Both the position numbers and the translations under genes were made by a program. From positions 64,001 through 128,000 of the forward strand of contig NW_023365698.1 of assembly GCF_000003815.2 (NCBI RefSeq): a stretch of 64,000 bases of DNA, given 5' to 3'. The DNA is from Branchiostoma floridae. Taxonomy: Eukaryota > Chordata > Leptocardii > Amphioxiformes > Branchiostomatidae. Below are positions 11,101 through 22,280 of this stretch, in pieces (within the stretch, counting starts at the first letter, position 1; the number at the start of each line of letters is the position of its first letter). The notes under the pieces are model-generated. The model was not told the DNA's origin. It did no database searches and worked only from the letters and a program-made list of their open reading frames with translations.

Positions 11101-13021
11101 ACAGCTGACAAACAAATGACTTATGCTAATGTTCACCTGCAGGTACCTACGACAGGTACTTGACGAAACGTTGCGCTGTGCCGTAGTTGGTCCATGGGGT
11201 GCACGTTACATGGACTTGGACATTGAAATCGGAGGCCACATTGTGCCAGCCAAGGTAAAAAACAACATTTGCTCACCTTTACACAATTTGACATCTTGTT
11301 GGCAGCAAAAAAATTGTAAGGACGATTGATTTTTTTTATAAAACCCCATCCACACCTAGGGCATTGTATTAAAAACTGATAGTGCAACTCCTTCTGTGTG
11401 ACTTTGGTGTTTCACTTCAAATCACCCAAATGAAGGCCTGGCAAACCTCCGTCTTGTAAAACCTATACGATGATATATACAGCAGTCACCCAGACTCCAG
11501 GAAGAAAAGTGACCTCTCAGTCACTAAATGAAGATCGTAATCAAACCAAACCAAACCAAACCAAATCAACTTTAGACTGAAATTGGGTGTCCATGTTGAT
11601 TGTACAATGTATATATATTTTTTTTTTCAGACCCCAGTTATCCATGCTTTTGGAGTTGTTCTCCAAGATGAGAGGATTTGGCCGGAGCCAAACAAGTGAG
11701 TGTTAAGTTCAAAAATTTGAGTGCTCTTAGTGTTAAAGCGGTGTTCAAATAGCAACTCAAGAAAAAAACTGGTGAAGCTAATTACTGTAAGGAACTAGAT
11801 GTTCCATTCATACATTGTTTCGATAATGTTTTTTTATATTTCGCCGACCATTAAATAAACATAATATCAGCTGTAATAAGCCTATAAAAACATAATGTTT
11901 TAACCTTACGTGTAACTCTATTTCCCCTAGTAATATTTTTATACGCTTGAGTTTAAAATTGAGATACATTACCTATATGATACGTATACCGAGATACTTT
12001 TTCAGATTTGTCTATAGATATACTAGGTTATATTTTTTCATATTCAGTTTACTTTCCACTAGGTTTGATCCTGAGAGGTTTGATGCAGAGAGCAGTAAGG
12101 GTCGTCACAAGTTGGCATTCCAGCCGTTTGGGTTTGCAGGGGGTCGCAAATGCCCAGGTAAAATTGTGTTATACTATCGCTCAACACTACTGTCTGTTGT
12201 ATTTATTAATGATCCAACAATAGTTTCGTTATCGTCTTTTGATGCCTAAATGTGAATAATATACATTTTTTCCTAATGTCCGATATGTGTAGTACATTTG
12301 ATGTACAACAGGGATCGCTCTAGGAACCGTCCGTCCGTCTTGGGATGGAAAGTTGCTTGTTGGGATTGGAAAGAATATCACCCTATTCTTCTAAAAAATC
12401 TGAACTTTATGACATGAATTTGTAGAAAATGTGTTTTTATCAGCATAAAATGACGGAGAAAAATTAACAACATGGGCTCCCCCCAACAAATAGAGGGACG
12501 GATAAATAAATTTAAGCTGGAGACAGCCCTGATGTACACATTACTCTACAGAAACATTCTAGATGCACCGGTGCACGCACAGTCAAAAATGAGGTGCATT
12601 ATATCGTACCATTTTGGGTGCACATGCACACGCACGTTGTTCCTTTACTGACCAAGATCATTATGGCACAGTCTAGAGGGGCGTCCGAAGCCAAATCTAG
12701 GTACTTATTTTCACCTGAGTGACGTGGTAAAAGTCGTGGCACAAGATCAGTTACGCGGCAAGGAACTCGGGACCTCTTGGGCCTGAGCCAAACGCGCTGC
12801 CGATTACACCACACGATCTCACCATTTCGAGCTTTGATGAGAATATTTCCCACTCCCCAGGCTACAAGTTCTCATATGCGGAGACATCAGTGTTCCTGTC
12901 CATCCTGTGCCGACAGTTCAAGCTCCATCTGGTGGACGGACAGGTGGTTACGTGGCACGGGATCATCATGATCACACGACCGGTCGACGAGATCTGGATC
13001 ACGGTCACCAAGCGTGACTAG
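5888..13021 (+). CDS. CYP20A1: cytochrome P450 family 20 (CYP20A1-like), complete, 13 exons
   Basis: Membrane-anchored haem monooxygenase, orthologue of the vertebrate orphan P450 CYP20A1 (substrate unknown). Exons: 5888-5959, 6106-6155, 6551-6720, 7460-7605, 8173-8337, 8487-8565, 8847-8968, 9454-9508, 10022-10145, 11143-11254, 11631-11695, 12063-12157, 12861-13021. Every intron is GT-AG, all phases agree, and the product is 471 aa (human 462). Residues 1-24 (MLDYAIFAITFVVFLIATGL, then YLYP) form the signal anchor and closely resemble the human N-terminus. The helix-K ExxR is ETLR at 336-339, FDPERF lies at 388-393, and the haem-ligand Cys417 sits in GFAGGRKCPG. The helix-I motif is GGFHTS (279-284), with His where most P450s have Asp/Glu. 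Intron 3 contains the N gap; introns 4 and 12 carry SINEs and intron 12 a MITE. Start chosen by homology and the perfect exon-1 donor. Confidence 0.95.
6801..6900. other. assembly gap (100 N) in CYP20 intron 3
   Basis: Run of 100 N, the conventional length for a gap of unknown size. It lies in the intron between exons 3 and 4; the flanking exons join in frame, so no coding sequence needs to be missing. The bases just before it (AAAGATTCAAGCCCT) repeat a segment about 38 bp upstream, suggesting a tandem repeat that broke assembly. Confidence 0.95.
7740..7875 (+). repeat. tRNA-derived SINE fragment in CYP20 intron 4
   Basis: A B-box-like GGTTCTGGTTTCATACC is followed by TTGTGCCCTTGGGAAAGGC and a TCACTCAGGTGAAAATGAG block. 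The last block recurs in reverse orientation at about 12698-12735, which defines a dispersed family. Similar to SINEs with a conserved central domain reported in lancelets; the family name cannot be assigned here. Confidence 0.6.
8057..8100. repeat. (CT)n microsatellite, CYP20 intron 4
   Basis: About 44 bp of nearly perfect CT dinucleotide with one TT interruption, about 70 bp upstream of the exon-5 acceptor at 8172. Confidence 0.95.
10500..11040 (+). repeat. dispersed repeat family 1, copy in CYP20 intron 9
   Basis: Begins with the near-palindrome ACCTTCGCCGAGAAGGT. It contains a GGGCCCCCTAGCAGCC block, GATGATCAACTGATATAA, an octamer-containing stretch (TTATGCAAATGAG) and ends near AAGGTATGGGGTCGTGGAACTC. 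The same blocks in the same order appear on the other strand at 15290-15990 and again within 17090-20600, and a short piece lies at 45480-45570. No coding capacity seen; probably a non-autonomous mobile element. Confidence 0.75.
12309..12531. mobile_element. hAT-type MITE with 8-bp target duplication, CYP20 intron 12
   Basis: A 223-bp element starting CAGGGATCGCTCTAGG and ending in the complement of CAGGGCTGTCTCCAGC. It is flanked by ATGTACAA (12301-12308) and ATGTACAC (12532-12539), an 8-bp target-site duplication with one mismatch. The 5'-CAGGG end, 8-bp duplication and absence of an ORF are hallmarks of hAT-derived MITEs. Confidence 0.75.
12698..12830 (-). repeat. tRNA-derived SINE next to the last CYP20 exon
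   Basis: Read on the minus strand it starts with a tRNA-like A-box (GTGTGGTGTAATCGGCAGCG), continues to a CGAGTTC B-box-like segment and ends with the TCACTCAGGTGAAAATAAG tail shared with the SINE at 7740. It ends about 30 bp before the exon-13 acceptor at 12860. Confidence 0.65.
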
Positions 13022-14400
13022 TGCCAAAAGATACCTTCCCTCTTTGGGGCTTACGTCGACACTCAAACGATGTCTCTCTTTTTTTGCAATGTCTAATTTG
13101 CAGAGCCAGCAGAAGTAAGACTATCTATGTATGCACAAACATTTCAAACACAAGTTTGTTCATGAATACTGTAAGATTTGAAGATTGGCTGCAATATTAA
13201 TTGCAGGAAAAAGGTACCGAGCAAAGTCAACAACAGTAGAACATGTGCAACATGATGAAGCTTGAGTTGTTGCATGAATGGTTGTGAAGCTTGAACTACT
13301 CAATATAGGCAAAAGTCTGCATCATTAAACAGCCAAAAGCCAGTAGTAGAAAAGTGTAATGAAACCATCCTCAGTGCAGATAATATTGTAAAGTACAGTA
13401 TGATAATTTCTGAATCCGGTGCAGTAATCAGTAATAGACATGAGGACTTCTGTTCTACTGTTTTTTTTTTGGTTGGGGGAGGAGGGTTGATAGCTTGATA
13501 ATGAACAGATAGTATACACTGCTACAATGTAACAAGTAAAGCATAGTTTAAGCTAACAAATATCTAATTCATCTTCTTCCTTTTGTGCACTGTTGTTATA
13601 CTAACGCAGTTTGATTCCTGACAGTGTCGATCTCCTGTCCAAGGATTCATCAGATAATTAAAAATGCAAACCAAGAATAAATTCTCACACCGAGAATAAA
13701 TTATGATTCGTATACATAAGATGGTAGTGCAAATCATAGCTATATACAGCTCACGTTTTCCTGCCAACCACAAAATCACACCCATACTCTTTTTGATGGG
13801 CTGGGGCGTTGGGCTATGTATTTTGGAAGTATGTCATTTAAAAAAATAGAGGAATTCAATAAAAAGGAGTACCAAGTAATGTGATAGTGGGTTGTTTCAG
13901 AATATGTGATGTAAAAATGTGCCAATCTAAGTTACTAAGGCTCCTTGAAAGCATGGTCAGACAAGTCACAGTGAAAGCCTAAGGTTGATGTGAAATTCCC
14001 ACCTGTTACAGGATCTGTTTCCAGGTGCAGGAGGAAATATGGTAATTGTGTGTGGATGCAGTGCTTATGTTCCCCTGACTAGAAAACATTTATGTCATTG
14101 AAACGTTCCAAGGTTAAATATGTATTATTATGTAAAATACAAGAGCTGTATCATGGCCAATAAAAACGAAATGAGTTACGGTTGGAGCTGAATTTGTGCT
14201 AAGGTGCAGTATTTATAGAGGAACAAGATAATGTGTAACCATTGAAAGGATAACTTTCAGATTAAAGCTATGGAGTATTCTGCCTACAATGATCATGATT
14301 TTTGTTACACCATCTAAAAATAGAATCTGTTTTTGAACTTCACTGACACAATGGACTTTACAAACAACCAAAGTAACGTTATATGTGGGCTCATCATGTG
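13022..14400 (+). other. CYP20 3' UTR and downstream region
   Basis: AT-rich DNA without a supported gene. AATAAA hexamers at 13676-13681, 13695-13700 and 13858-13863 are candidate polyadenylation signals for the P450 transcript; the first two lie about 650-680 bases after the stop. I cannot choose between them from sequence alone. Confidence 0.4.
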
Positions 14401-14619
14401 ATAACAATTCTCAAGGGGCTGGTTTAAGGTGCATTGCGGGCCCCAGTTCGAGGTATGTCCAGAAATGATTGAAATTATTATAAATGAAATAGCTATAATA
14501 GCAAAAATGATATAAATCGCCAGGGGTCCTCAATGACATATGGCGCTTTTTTAACACGCCCAGTGACTATCTTAACGATTACGGATGAGGTTTCCGGGCA
14601 TATCTTGAATAAATCAGAC

Positions 14620-14720
14620 AAAAGTTTAACTAGAAAGGCCGACATTTACTTGAAAGCAAATACAGCATATTTCAGCCATCTCCCTCCACACGCAACAACA
14701 ACAACAACAACAAGTGTGGC
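14620..14720 (+). repeat. fragment of composite element end plus (CAA)n
   Basis: CTAGAAAGGCCGACATTTAC and CAAATACAGCATATTTCAGCC match the left end of the composite element at 27560 and, in reverse, the end at about 41060-41100. A (CAA)n run follows. Confidence 0.6.
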
Positions 14721-15289
14721 AATTAAAATTATTGCCATGGCGACGGTTTTAATGTTTATAAGTATTAAAGATTGTTGTTGTTAATGGGTTTTAATAGTCG
14801 TATTCCATTCGCCTGGAGATGAATGTTCATAGAGTATTGCTGTCGAAACGGGGTCTCTTGTGAGTGAAGGGTGAACTAATGTAAATGATTCTCATCGATA
14901 TTACAAATCAGACCCTCATTTACATAAATCATATCAGTTGATCATCTTCTCTAGCTAAATAACAATATGCTAAAATATTAAAGTCTTAGCAAAGAAAGCT
15001 ATTGTACTATTTACAATTAATTTATGTAAATGAGACCCTAATTTACTTGATCTATGTCTGATAACGTTCAAATATCGTAGTTGCCAAATGTTGCAAGAAT
15101 GAAATTATCATCATTAAACACTTTGACATTATAACAATTTCTCAATGATTATGCAAATTAGATAACAATTTGTATTATTTTATGTCTATCGATATTTCTC
15201 TATTTTTAAATTTCATATGCTATATGTTTGACTATTACGCGGCTATGGATTAATAACTGATGTAGAGTCATACGCGCACGTACGCCTCT

Positions 15290-15990
15290 AGATACGACCG
15301 TTTGTCATGGTCCGGATGCGGCGCACCACAAAGAGCGAGTTCCACGACCCCATACCTTCGCCAAATGATTCGATCTTTTACAACTGCTGTATTAGTTGTG
15401 TTTGTCATGAATTATGCAAATAAGGCTCTCATTTGCATAAACTATATAACTTGATCATCTCCTCCAACAAACAGACGTGCGCAATATGTGTTAAGAAAGG
15501 AGACTCTTGTTTTGCATAGTTAATGTTCAACGATGTTCACCTGTACATAACTTCCAAATGCTACACGTAAGAATTTCCCGTCATTTACCACAATGGCATT
15601 ATAGCATTTTCTCATTAATTATGCAAATTATGTATTTATTTTGCATAATATATATATATATATATCACTTTTCTTCTCTTTCTCAGTTACAAAGGCCACA
15701 TGTTGTAATGGTCCTCTGAGCATGTTTAGACAATTCCCCAATTTATTATGCAAATTAGCTTCCATTCTGCATAATTAATGTGTAATTATATTAAGCATCA
15801 CGTAACCTATCCACATACCAAAAACCATAACAATCCGTCAACCCCTTCTTGAGTTATTCCCTTTCAAAGTCTGACACTAAACATGTCCTGCAGTTCCAAA
15901 ACAAGCCGCTAGGGGGCCCAAACCTATACCACTTACTCACGGCATCAAGAGCTGTCGGTTCGCACGCAGTTTGTACCTCAGCCGCTACTT
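15290..15990 (-). repeat. dispersed repeat family 1, reverse copy
   Basis: Reverse-complement order of the copy at 10500-11040: GAGTTCCACGACCCCATACC, then TTATGCAAATAAGGCTCTC, then AGCCGCTAGGGGGCCC. It contains extra internal octamer-rich units (ATTATGCAAATTA) and an (AT)n run near 15650. Confidence 0.75.
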
Positions 15991-16299
15991 TAAAGGAGTA
16001 CTAAAGTGGGGATGGGAGTGCTATTTTCCGACAAATATTGATTTTAGGAGGTGAAAAATGTATACAACTTTACAATATACCATAATAGACCTATTATACG
16101 CCAACTCTGAAATTTATCGGACCCAGGAAAAAATCCCCTAAGTGCCCTCTAAACAATCCCAGAATGCACAGCGCTACCTGAATGGCGCGCTTGAAGACGT
16201 TGCCTTGAAGAGGGAAGAGGACTCCAACTTTTGGGCCCTTTTCAAGAAAAACGAAAAGGCTTAAGTATGCATCTTACAGTGAATTTTATATACGTTTTC

Positions 16300-16603
16300 T
16301 GTAGTTCTCTGTAGTTCTCATGTTAGTAACTGTAGTCTTGTAACGTGTAATATAAGCATATTCTTGTAATTGTAACTAGACCATCGAAGATACACTTGTG
16401 GAGACCTCGTATATAGTCCATTGTATAGCATTGTGATTCAAGTATAGCAAAGACCGACACAACACGACACTTACGAGGGCAATCAATCCCGGCCTGGCGT
16501 CCTTTTATATATTATATTGTAGTCGCTAGTACATCTATTAGATAAAGAATCCTACCTCTAGAGCCTCAAATTCCACTATTACATTGGTTCCCGCACCGGC
16601 TCG
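16300..16603 (+). repeat. possible solo LTR followed by primer-binding site
   Basis: A roughly 275-bp block opens with TGTAGTTCTC (16300 or 16310) and closes with TATTACA at 16583. One base later comes TGGTTCCCGCACCGGC, which would pair with a tRNA 3' end reading GGGAACCA. TG...CA termini plus a TGG-led primer site are the LTR-retrotransposon pattern. No gag or pol follows and no second LTR was found, so this is tentative. Confidence 0.3.
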
Positions 16604-16675
16604 TTAGTCAATCGTTGTTGTGTGGTTTCTGCTTTGCTTGTGACGTTGTGTGCGTTTTTTTTGCGCTGTTCGTAA

Positions 16676-16702
16676 CCCCCCCCCCCCCACACACACACAC
16701 AC
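16676..16702. repeat. poly-C / (CA)n tract
   Basis: A run of C followed directly by (AC)n, about 27 bp of low complexity. Confidence 0.9.
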
Positions 16703-17099
16703 GTAATTTTTCCGCTAGTTTTTGTCCCGGCCGTCTCAACTTCTTTAGCTAGTTTGTTGGCCTTTTGAGCTTTTTATGTGTTCAGTGCTGACGCCCCTGT
16801 ACTTTTGTGATTCCCTTCCCTACTGTTTTGGCTGCTAAATCTTCCTTTTGTACGGGACAGAGTTGCATTTTTTACTTCTAAATTTCTACACCTTGGCAAG
16901 GTCCAGCTCACAAGATTCCTCCAGCAAAACATCTGTGAAACAGCTGTGTGCATAGATAGGTCAAAATGAGATACAAATATATATATATATAGAAAACAGT
17001 TTATTTCTGTTAATTGGCCACTGATTACAATTAAATGCATCTTTCCATGTAGATTATTATCTTAAGTACCTTTCAGCCAAAAACAATGAAAACAAGTTT

Positions 17100-17214
17100 G
17101 AAAGTCCTATCATGGAATTCAGTGGATTTCTTAACTTTCCTCATTAATTATGCAGATTATCTGTACTTAGCTGTTCATTTGCATGATTAGTATTACATTA
17201 TGTAAGTCATCACT
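17100..17214 (-). repeat. dispersed repeat family 1, interrupted copy (left part)
   Basis: ACTTTCCTCATTAATTATGC and the following 90 bases match 19790-19860 closely. The similarity stops where the 17215-19503 element begins and related sequence resumes after 19508, so that element sits inside a copy of this family. Confidence 0.65.
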
Positions 17215-19503
17215 CAGTAGGAAAGGTAACTAGATTTAGTAACCTTTCTTCAGCCAATCAGCGTGCGCTCCGGGCCATGACGTCATTTTCCCGCGGACCC
17301 GATCCTTCCATGCCAAGCTATCTCTCCGTTCATTTTCAATGCGAATTTTGGCTCTATATCTGCTTGGAGAACAGTTCAAAGGTCAAAATACGTCATATCC
17401 GTCTTGTAGAACCCTTGTGGAAAGAAGGGGAAAGCGCTGAAGCCAATTTTGATCGGCGAAAAACCACGAGAATCAACAATTTCTGGCCGGAATGGCGGCC
17501 AAATCGTCGGGTAAGCGGTCCATTTCTTAATTTTTTCATGTGATTTGACTGGTCTAACTTGTTATTTTCATGGAATTTGCCGTAGTTTTTGTTGTTTTTC
17601 CGTGATTGTTTGGGGTGTCGTGAGTCGATTCCGCCATTTTGTCTTTGTTTGTCTTGCGATGCAAAGAATTTTTGAGTTTTTGAAGTTGACCAGTTGCTTG
17701 CTCGGGGACAGCCAGCCGTATTGTTAGTGCACGGACATTTGCACACTTGCGGGTTGTTTCTTCGTAGAAAAAATTATTTTATTTGCCTTTCGCGGCGGGT
17801 TAAACCAAATCTAAAAATTTTCTTGAATGAATCAAAGTCTCCACCATGCTTCTACATTGTTGGTTTGGGGCTGATGGTGTTCTAGAAAATTTCCTCCTTT
17901 TTTGAACGGGTATAAGCCGCAATTTTAGCGATAATGGCTAAAGGTGGGGAGGGGGGCGTTGTTCTGCGGAGATCGCTATGGGCATGAGTCCTGCCGTTTT
18001 TTATCTGTAATTTTCAATTGCATATCATTTTGACACAATGTGTGACTTCTGAGATCATTGTGGCGACAAAATTGATGACTTGAATGATTTTTTGAAGGAT
18101 ATTTTAGTCTTCAGTATTTTGGGGATGGGTTCACGCATGTATGGAGTTTGGTTGTTCCTTTTACTAGTATTTGTAAAAATGCTGTACTTTAATGTCTATT
18201 TTGCTGGACTTAGTCTGTTGTAATTTGTAGGTAGATTTGTGTGTTAGTAAATATTCTGCAGACATGACTAGGCATTGACATGTATAATAATTTGTGATGG
18301 TAGGACTACTGTGGCAGGGTATGTATGTCAATTCTGAAATATTGTGCTTGCCCATAGGTGACAAAATGGACCACTGCTACCAACTGAAAAGAAGATTCAG
18401 ACTATGTGGAAGTGACAACAACACTTACCAATGATGTGGTACATCATATGGAGCAGTTTCTGAACCTCGTTAGGATTGATCCATCTGTCAACCTAATTAG
18501 TCTGTCACAAATTACCTTTGTTTATGTAATGTTAGATATAAGAATCACCTCAGTGTTGTGCTGTCAAAGAGGCAAAAGTTAATGAAGATACTGTAAGTTG
18601 TGTAGGGGCCATATAAAGTTCCCTAATTTTATTGGTTTATAATTGTATGACTACGGTCCTCAGTGTTATATCACCATAAGAGGCAAAAGTTTATGTGGAT
18701 ATGTTGTGTTAGGACTAAATGAAGTTACCAGTACCCTGTGGTATCTGTTTTGTACATCATTTATATTTGTATGACTATGTTCATCAATGTTATGCCACCA
18801 AAAGGCAAAAGTTAATGTTGATACATGGATGTTGTGTGAGGATGTATAATCAATAGAGACTCTAAGACAGTGCTATGTGACCTTCGCACACTACCTGTTT
18901 TTTGATATATTAAATTATTATATTAAATTAAATAATTAAATTTATATTTATATGACTATATGGTCCAAGTTTTGTGTGAAAGCCTCAACATATACTAGTA
19001 CATGTAGTATGCATAACAGAACAAGGACTACAAGATGAGGAGTGTAATAAGTTTAAAATTCCAATGTACATAAATGTTTTTATTGATGTTAACAACATGA
19101 GTGTCAAAAATAAACATTGTTCGATGTCTATTACATGTAATAAGTCTATTACTAATGAAGTAAATACTACAATATTGATAGTAGGGCACCTCTCCCATCT
19201 AGTATTAACATTCTATTCTTAGAGGTTCTAAAGTTATCCTAACCAGAAATATTCGGAAACTTAAACACACACTCAGATAGACACACAAACACAAAAAAAA
19301 ATGGAAGTAATAATATGAAACGGTAATGTACCAAAAGACAAAAAGCAAACAGATTTCATCAGGTGTCAACCACTTTCTCAAAGTTCCTGGATCTTCCTGG
19401 TTGTGGCGGCCATCTTGATTTGGGGTCAAATATTGGGGTCATGGAAATGGCGTACTCTGATTGGCTGAAGAAAGGTTACTAAATCTAGTTACCTTCCCTA
19501 CTG
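17215..19503. mobile_element. 2.29-kb element with 47-bp terminal inverted repeats
   Basis: Positions 17215-17261 and the complement of 19457-19503 are identical except at one base (CAGTAGGRAAGGTAACTAGA..., ending GCCAATCAG). TCACT flanks both ends (17210-17214 and 19504-19508), a possible 5-bp target duplication. The first 300 bp are GC-richer, with a TGACGTCA palindrome and an ATG directly before a GTAAGC donor (17492-17517), but I find no transposase. Probably a non-autonomous DNA transposon; superfamily unresolved because a 5' CAG end suggests hAT whereas 5 bp is short for that group. Confidence 0.75.
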
Positions 19504-19504
19504 T

Positions 19505-20600
19505 CACTTAGGCTATCAGATATCTGCCACTCAAAAATCACGACCACGGCATGTTCAGAACACGAGATGTCAAAAATGGAAGTTTTGCTGCAGTACCTTA
19601 GGAAGCCGCTAGCCACAAACAAACGGACGCACACACTCGGCCCACTACCCTCCTAACGAAAAATGCTACGCCAACTATTTTCGAACGCAACCTTCCTTTC
19701 TGCAACCGCTACGTATACTCAAATACCAAATATCATGAATATCCATACACAGCTTCTTGAGTTATATGCTGTTGGCATGGATTTATGAACTTTCCTCATT
19801 AATTATGCAAATTAGCTGCTGATTTGCATAATTAGTATTACATTGTTTACATCATCACTCATTCTATCTACATACCAAAAATCCTGATGATCCGCCAACA
19901 CGTTCTCGAGTTATTCTCGTTCAAAGTTTGAAAGAAAATCAGTGCCTGCAGTTTACAAAAAGCCGCTAGGGGGTCCAAACTCACAGCACTTACTCTCTGC
20001 CCCAAGGGCTATCTACCACTCAAAAACCATGACCACAGTATGTCCAGAACACGAAGTGTCAAAATTAAAAGTTATGCTGCAGTACCTTAGGCAGTCACTA
20101 GGGGCCCATCATCGAACTTGACCTTTGTTTTCCTGACCTTCACCCACCTAGTAAATATCATCAGGATCCATTCAAGGGTTCTCAAGTTATCTTGCATACA
20201 GACAAACGCACTTGCATACAAATCCCGCTACAGCACCGTAGGTAAGAGCCAGGTAAACCATTTTTGCACTTGACCTTCCTCTTCAAAAGCGCTACACACC
20301 GTATACCGTATCGTGAAAATCGCCCAGCTGCATTTTGACTTATGCTGCCCAAAACAAACCACAAAAAACATACCAAGCTTGCTGCAGTACCTTAGGAAAA
20401 CGCCAGGTAAATCGTTTTCGAACTTGGCATTCCTTTTGACAACCGCTACACACCTAACAAAAATCACAAAGTTCCATCCACAATTTCTCGACTTATATGC
20501 TGTTGACCTACATACAGACCCAACACGACAAAAACATACTCTTCTGGCGAAGAGAAAAATGCCCAATTTTAAGCGTTATCGGGGACCATTTAGTTTTTAC
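19505..20600 (-). repeat. dispersed repeat family 1, degraded tandem copies
   Basis: Repeated words AGCCGCTAGGGGG, TTATGCAAATTAG, ATACCAAAAATCCTGATG and CTGCAGTACCTTAGG recur two or three times in the same order. This indicates two or more degraded, partly overlapping minus-strand copies. No coding content. Confidence 0.65.
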
Positions 20601-20959
20601 TAATTCTTAAACCTTTGATCTAACAGAAAAATTGTAGTTGGTAGTTAGAAACCACCTTCTTTTGATATGCAAGCATGTGACTACTAGTGATTGTATGCTT
20701 TTTTTAAAGGATATGACCATTTTTTGGTTCCAGAGGGACTATTTTCCCATTTTACTGACATGTTGACAGTTTCCAATGTTATTTTAACTGGATATATCTG
20801 TAGTCTGTAGTAGCTAATTGTTTGCTAATATTGGTGTTGTCTTTGTATGTAAATGTAAGGTATTATGTATATATAAGGTCAGAAGTAGAATAAGATTAGT
20901 AGCACACTCTTATGACATATCATTTACAAGCAAAGTCCAGAATGTCATTTTCCGAAAAA

Positions 20960-22280
20960 AATCTGTAGCGTCCGTACCCCCCTTAATTTCTGTACTAAGT
21001 AAATCCCACAAGCTTGTGATTATGACAGTTTAGAGGTCTCTTTTACCACATACTAGAACATCCTTTAAATCATTGCTGTCCTGAAAACTCTGCCTAGTAT
21101 AGCACCGTAAACATCAAATTGTAGCGTCCGTACCCCCTGTAGCATCCGTACCCTCACCTGTAGCATCCGTACCCCCATTTGAAGCTTTTTAGTAAAATGC
21201 TGTTAAAATTGCTGTCCAACTGCTACAATTCTGATTCAATACATTAATTACCAGGGCTCGAAATTCCTTTTTGGGATTAGGTGCACTGGTGCACCCAGCT
21301 TAAAGAATTGGGTGCACCAAAAATGTTTTGGGTGCACCACTTAAATCTAAGTAATAACCTAATTATAAAGCTTAGTTACAAGCTATCAAATTCTTAAATA
21401 AGTACCATGACAGACATTTTTATTATCTTTCTAACACTTAGATTCAAGAATATCATGTATACTAGTATATTTTGATATCTTTACATACATAAACGTAAGA
21501 AAATATTTGTGTGCAACCTGTGCACCCACAGAAAATAATTAGGTGCACAACTTCAATTTTGGGTGCACCTGGGTGCACATGCACCCAGTATTTCAAGCCC
21601 TGATTACAGTTCTTACATATATGATTGGTTAACTTTTTTCTCTAAAAATGTGACTTTTCAATTAATTTGAGCTGCATTTTTCTGAGATTTCCTCCACAAA
21701 TCCACATTTGCTACACCCCCTCAGACTTCATAAATGGTTCATTCCAAAGCAGCCAGAGATGGATGTGAGATGATATTTGATGTTCCCCCATGAGTTTAGC
21801 TGATATAAGAACACCAGTTTGGTAGAGCTACATTCTGCAAACATAAAGTAAACATAGTATTACATAGTATGTAATGTGTAGCGTCCGTACCCCCTGTACT
21901 GTTGTTTCTCTTGTCCAAACTAACAAATATATAGCATGTATTAAAGAAAGATGTAAGTATACATTGCTGGTTTGATGACATGGGAAGTAGTGTGTTATAT
22001 TCTTTTATGTAAACTATCACTTCTTTATCAGATTCTGTAAAATCTTCCATTTGGCCTATTCTTAAAAAAAGTTAAAAAGTACAGATCCAACTGGGAGGAA
22101 TCTCAACTGGCATATTTATACTCTCATTTTCTTTGTTAAACTACTGCAGTAGCATTAATGGATGCTTCAATTAATAAATAGTTAATAAGTATTAGAGAAT
22201 GGACATGTTTAGTGGGCTAATTCCATTGTTCACTACCAGTCTTTTCTATAATTGTGTAGCGTCCGTACCCCCCTTGAAAT
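20960..22280 (+). repeat. six scattered copies of TGTAGCGTCCGTACCCCC
   Basis: Copies near 20966, 21121, 21138, 21160, 21879 and 22256; two read GCATCC instead of GCGTCC. Several are followed by CTT or CTGTA. Sequence between copies is unrelated AT-rich DNA, so this is not a plain tandem array. Function unknown. Confidence 0.8.
21252..21602. mobile_element. MITE with CAGGGCTYGAAAT ends, GTGCAC-rich
   Basis: About 351 bp. Starts CAGGGCTCGAAATTCC and ends as the complement of CAGGGCTTGAAATACTGG. The interior is dominated by GGTGCACC words at both ends. ATTAC is present immediately outside each end. The CAGGG termini resemble hAT-type MITEs; the target duplication is not clean at 8 bp. Confidence 0.65.

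Noticed and set aside
17486-17513. First coding exon (ATGGCGGCCAAATCG then GTAAGC)
   Set aside because: It is only a few codons long, lies inside a TIR element and has no partner exon; GGCGGCC also recurs near the opposite end.
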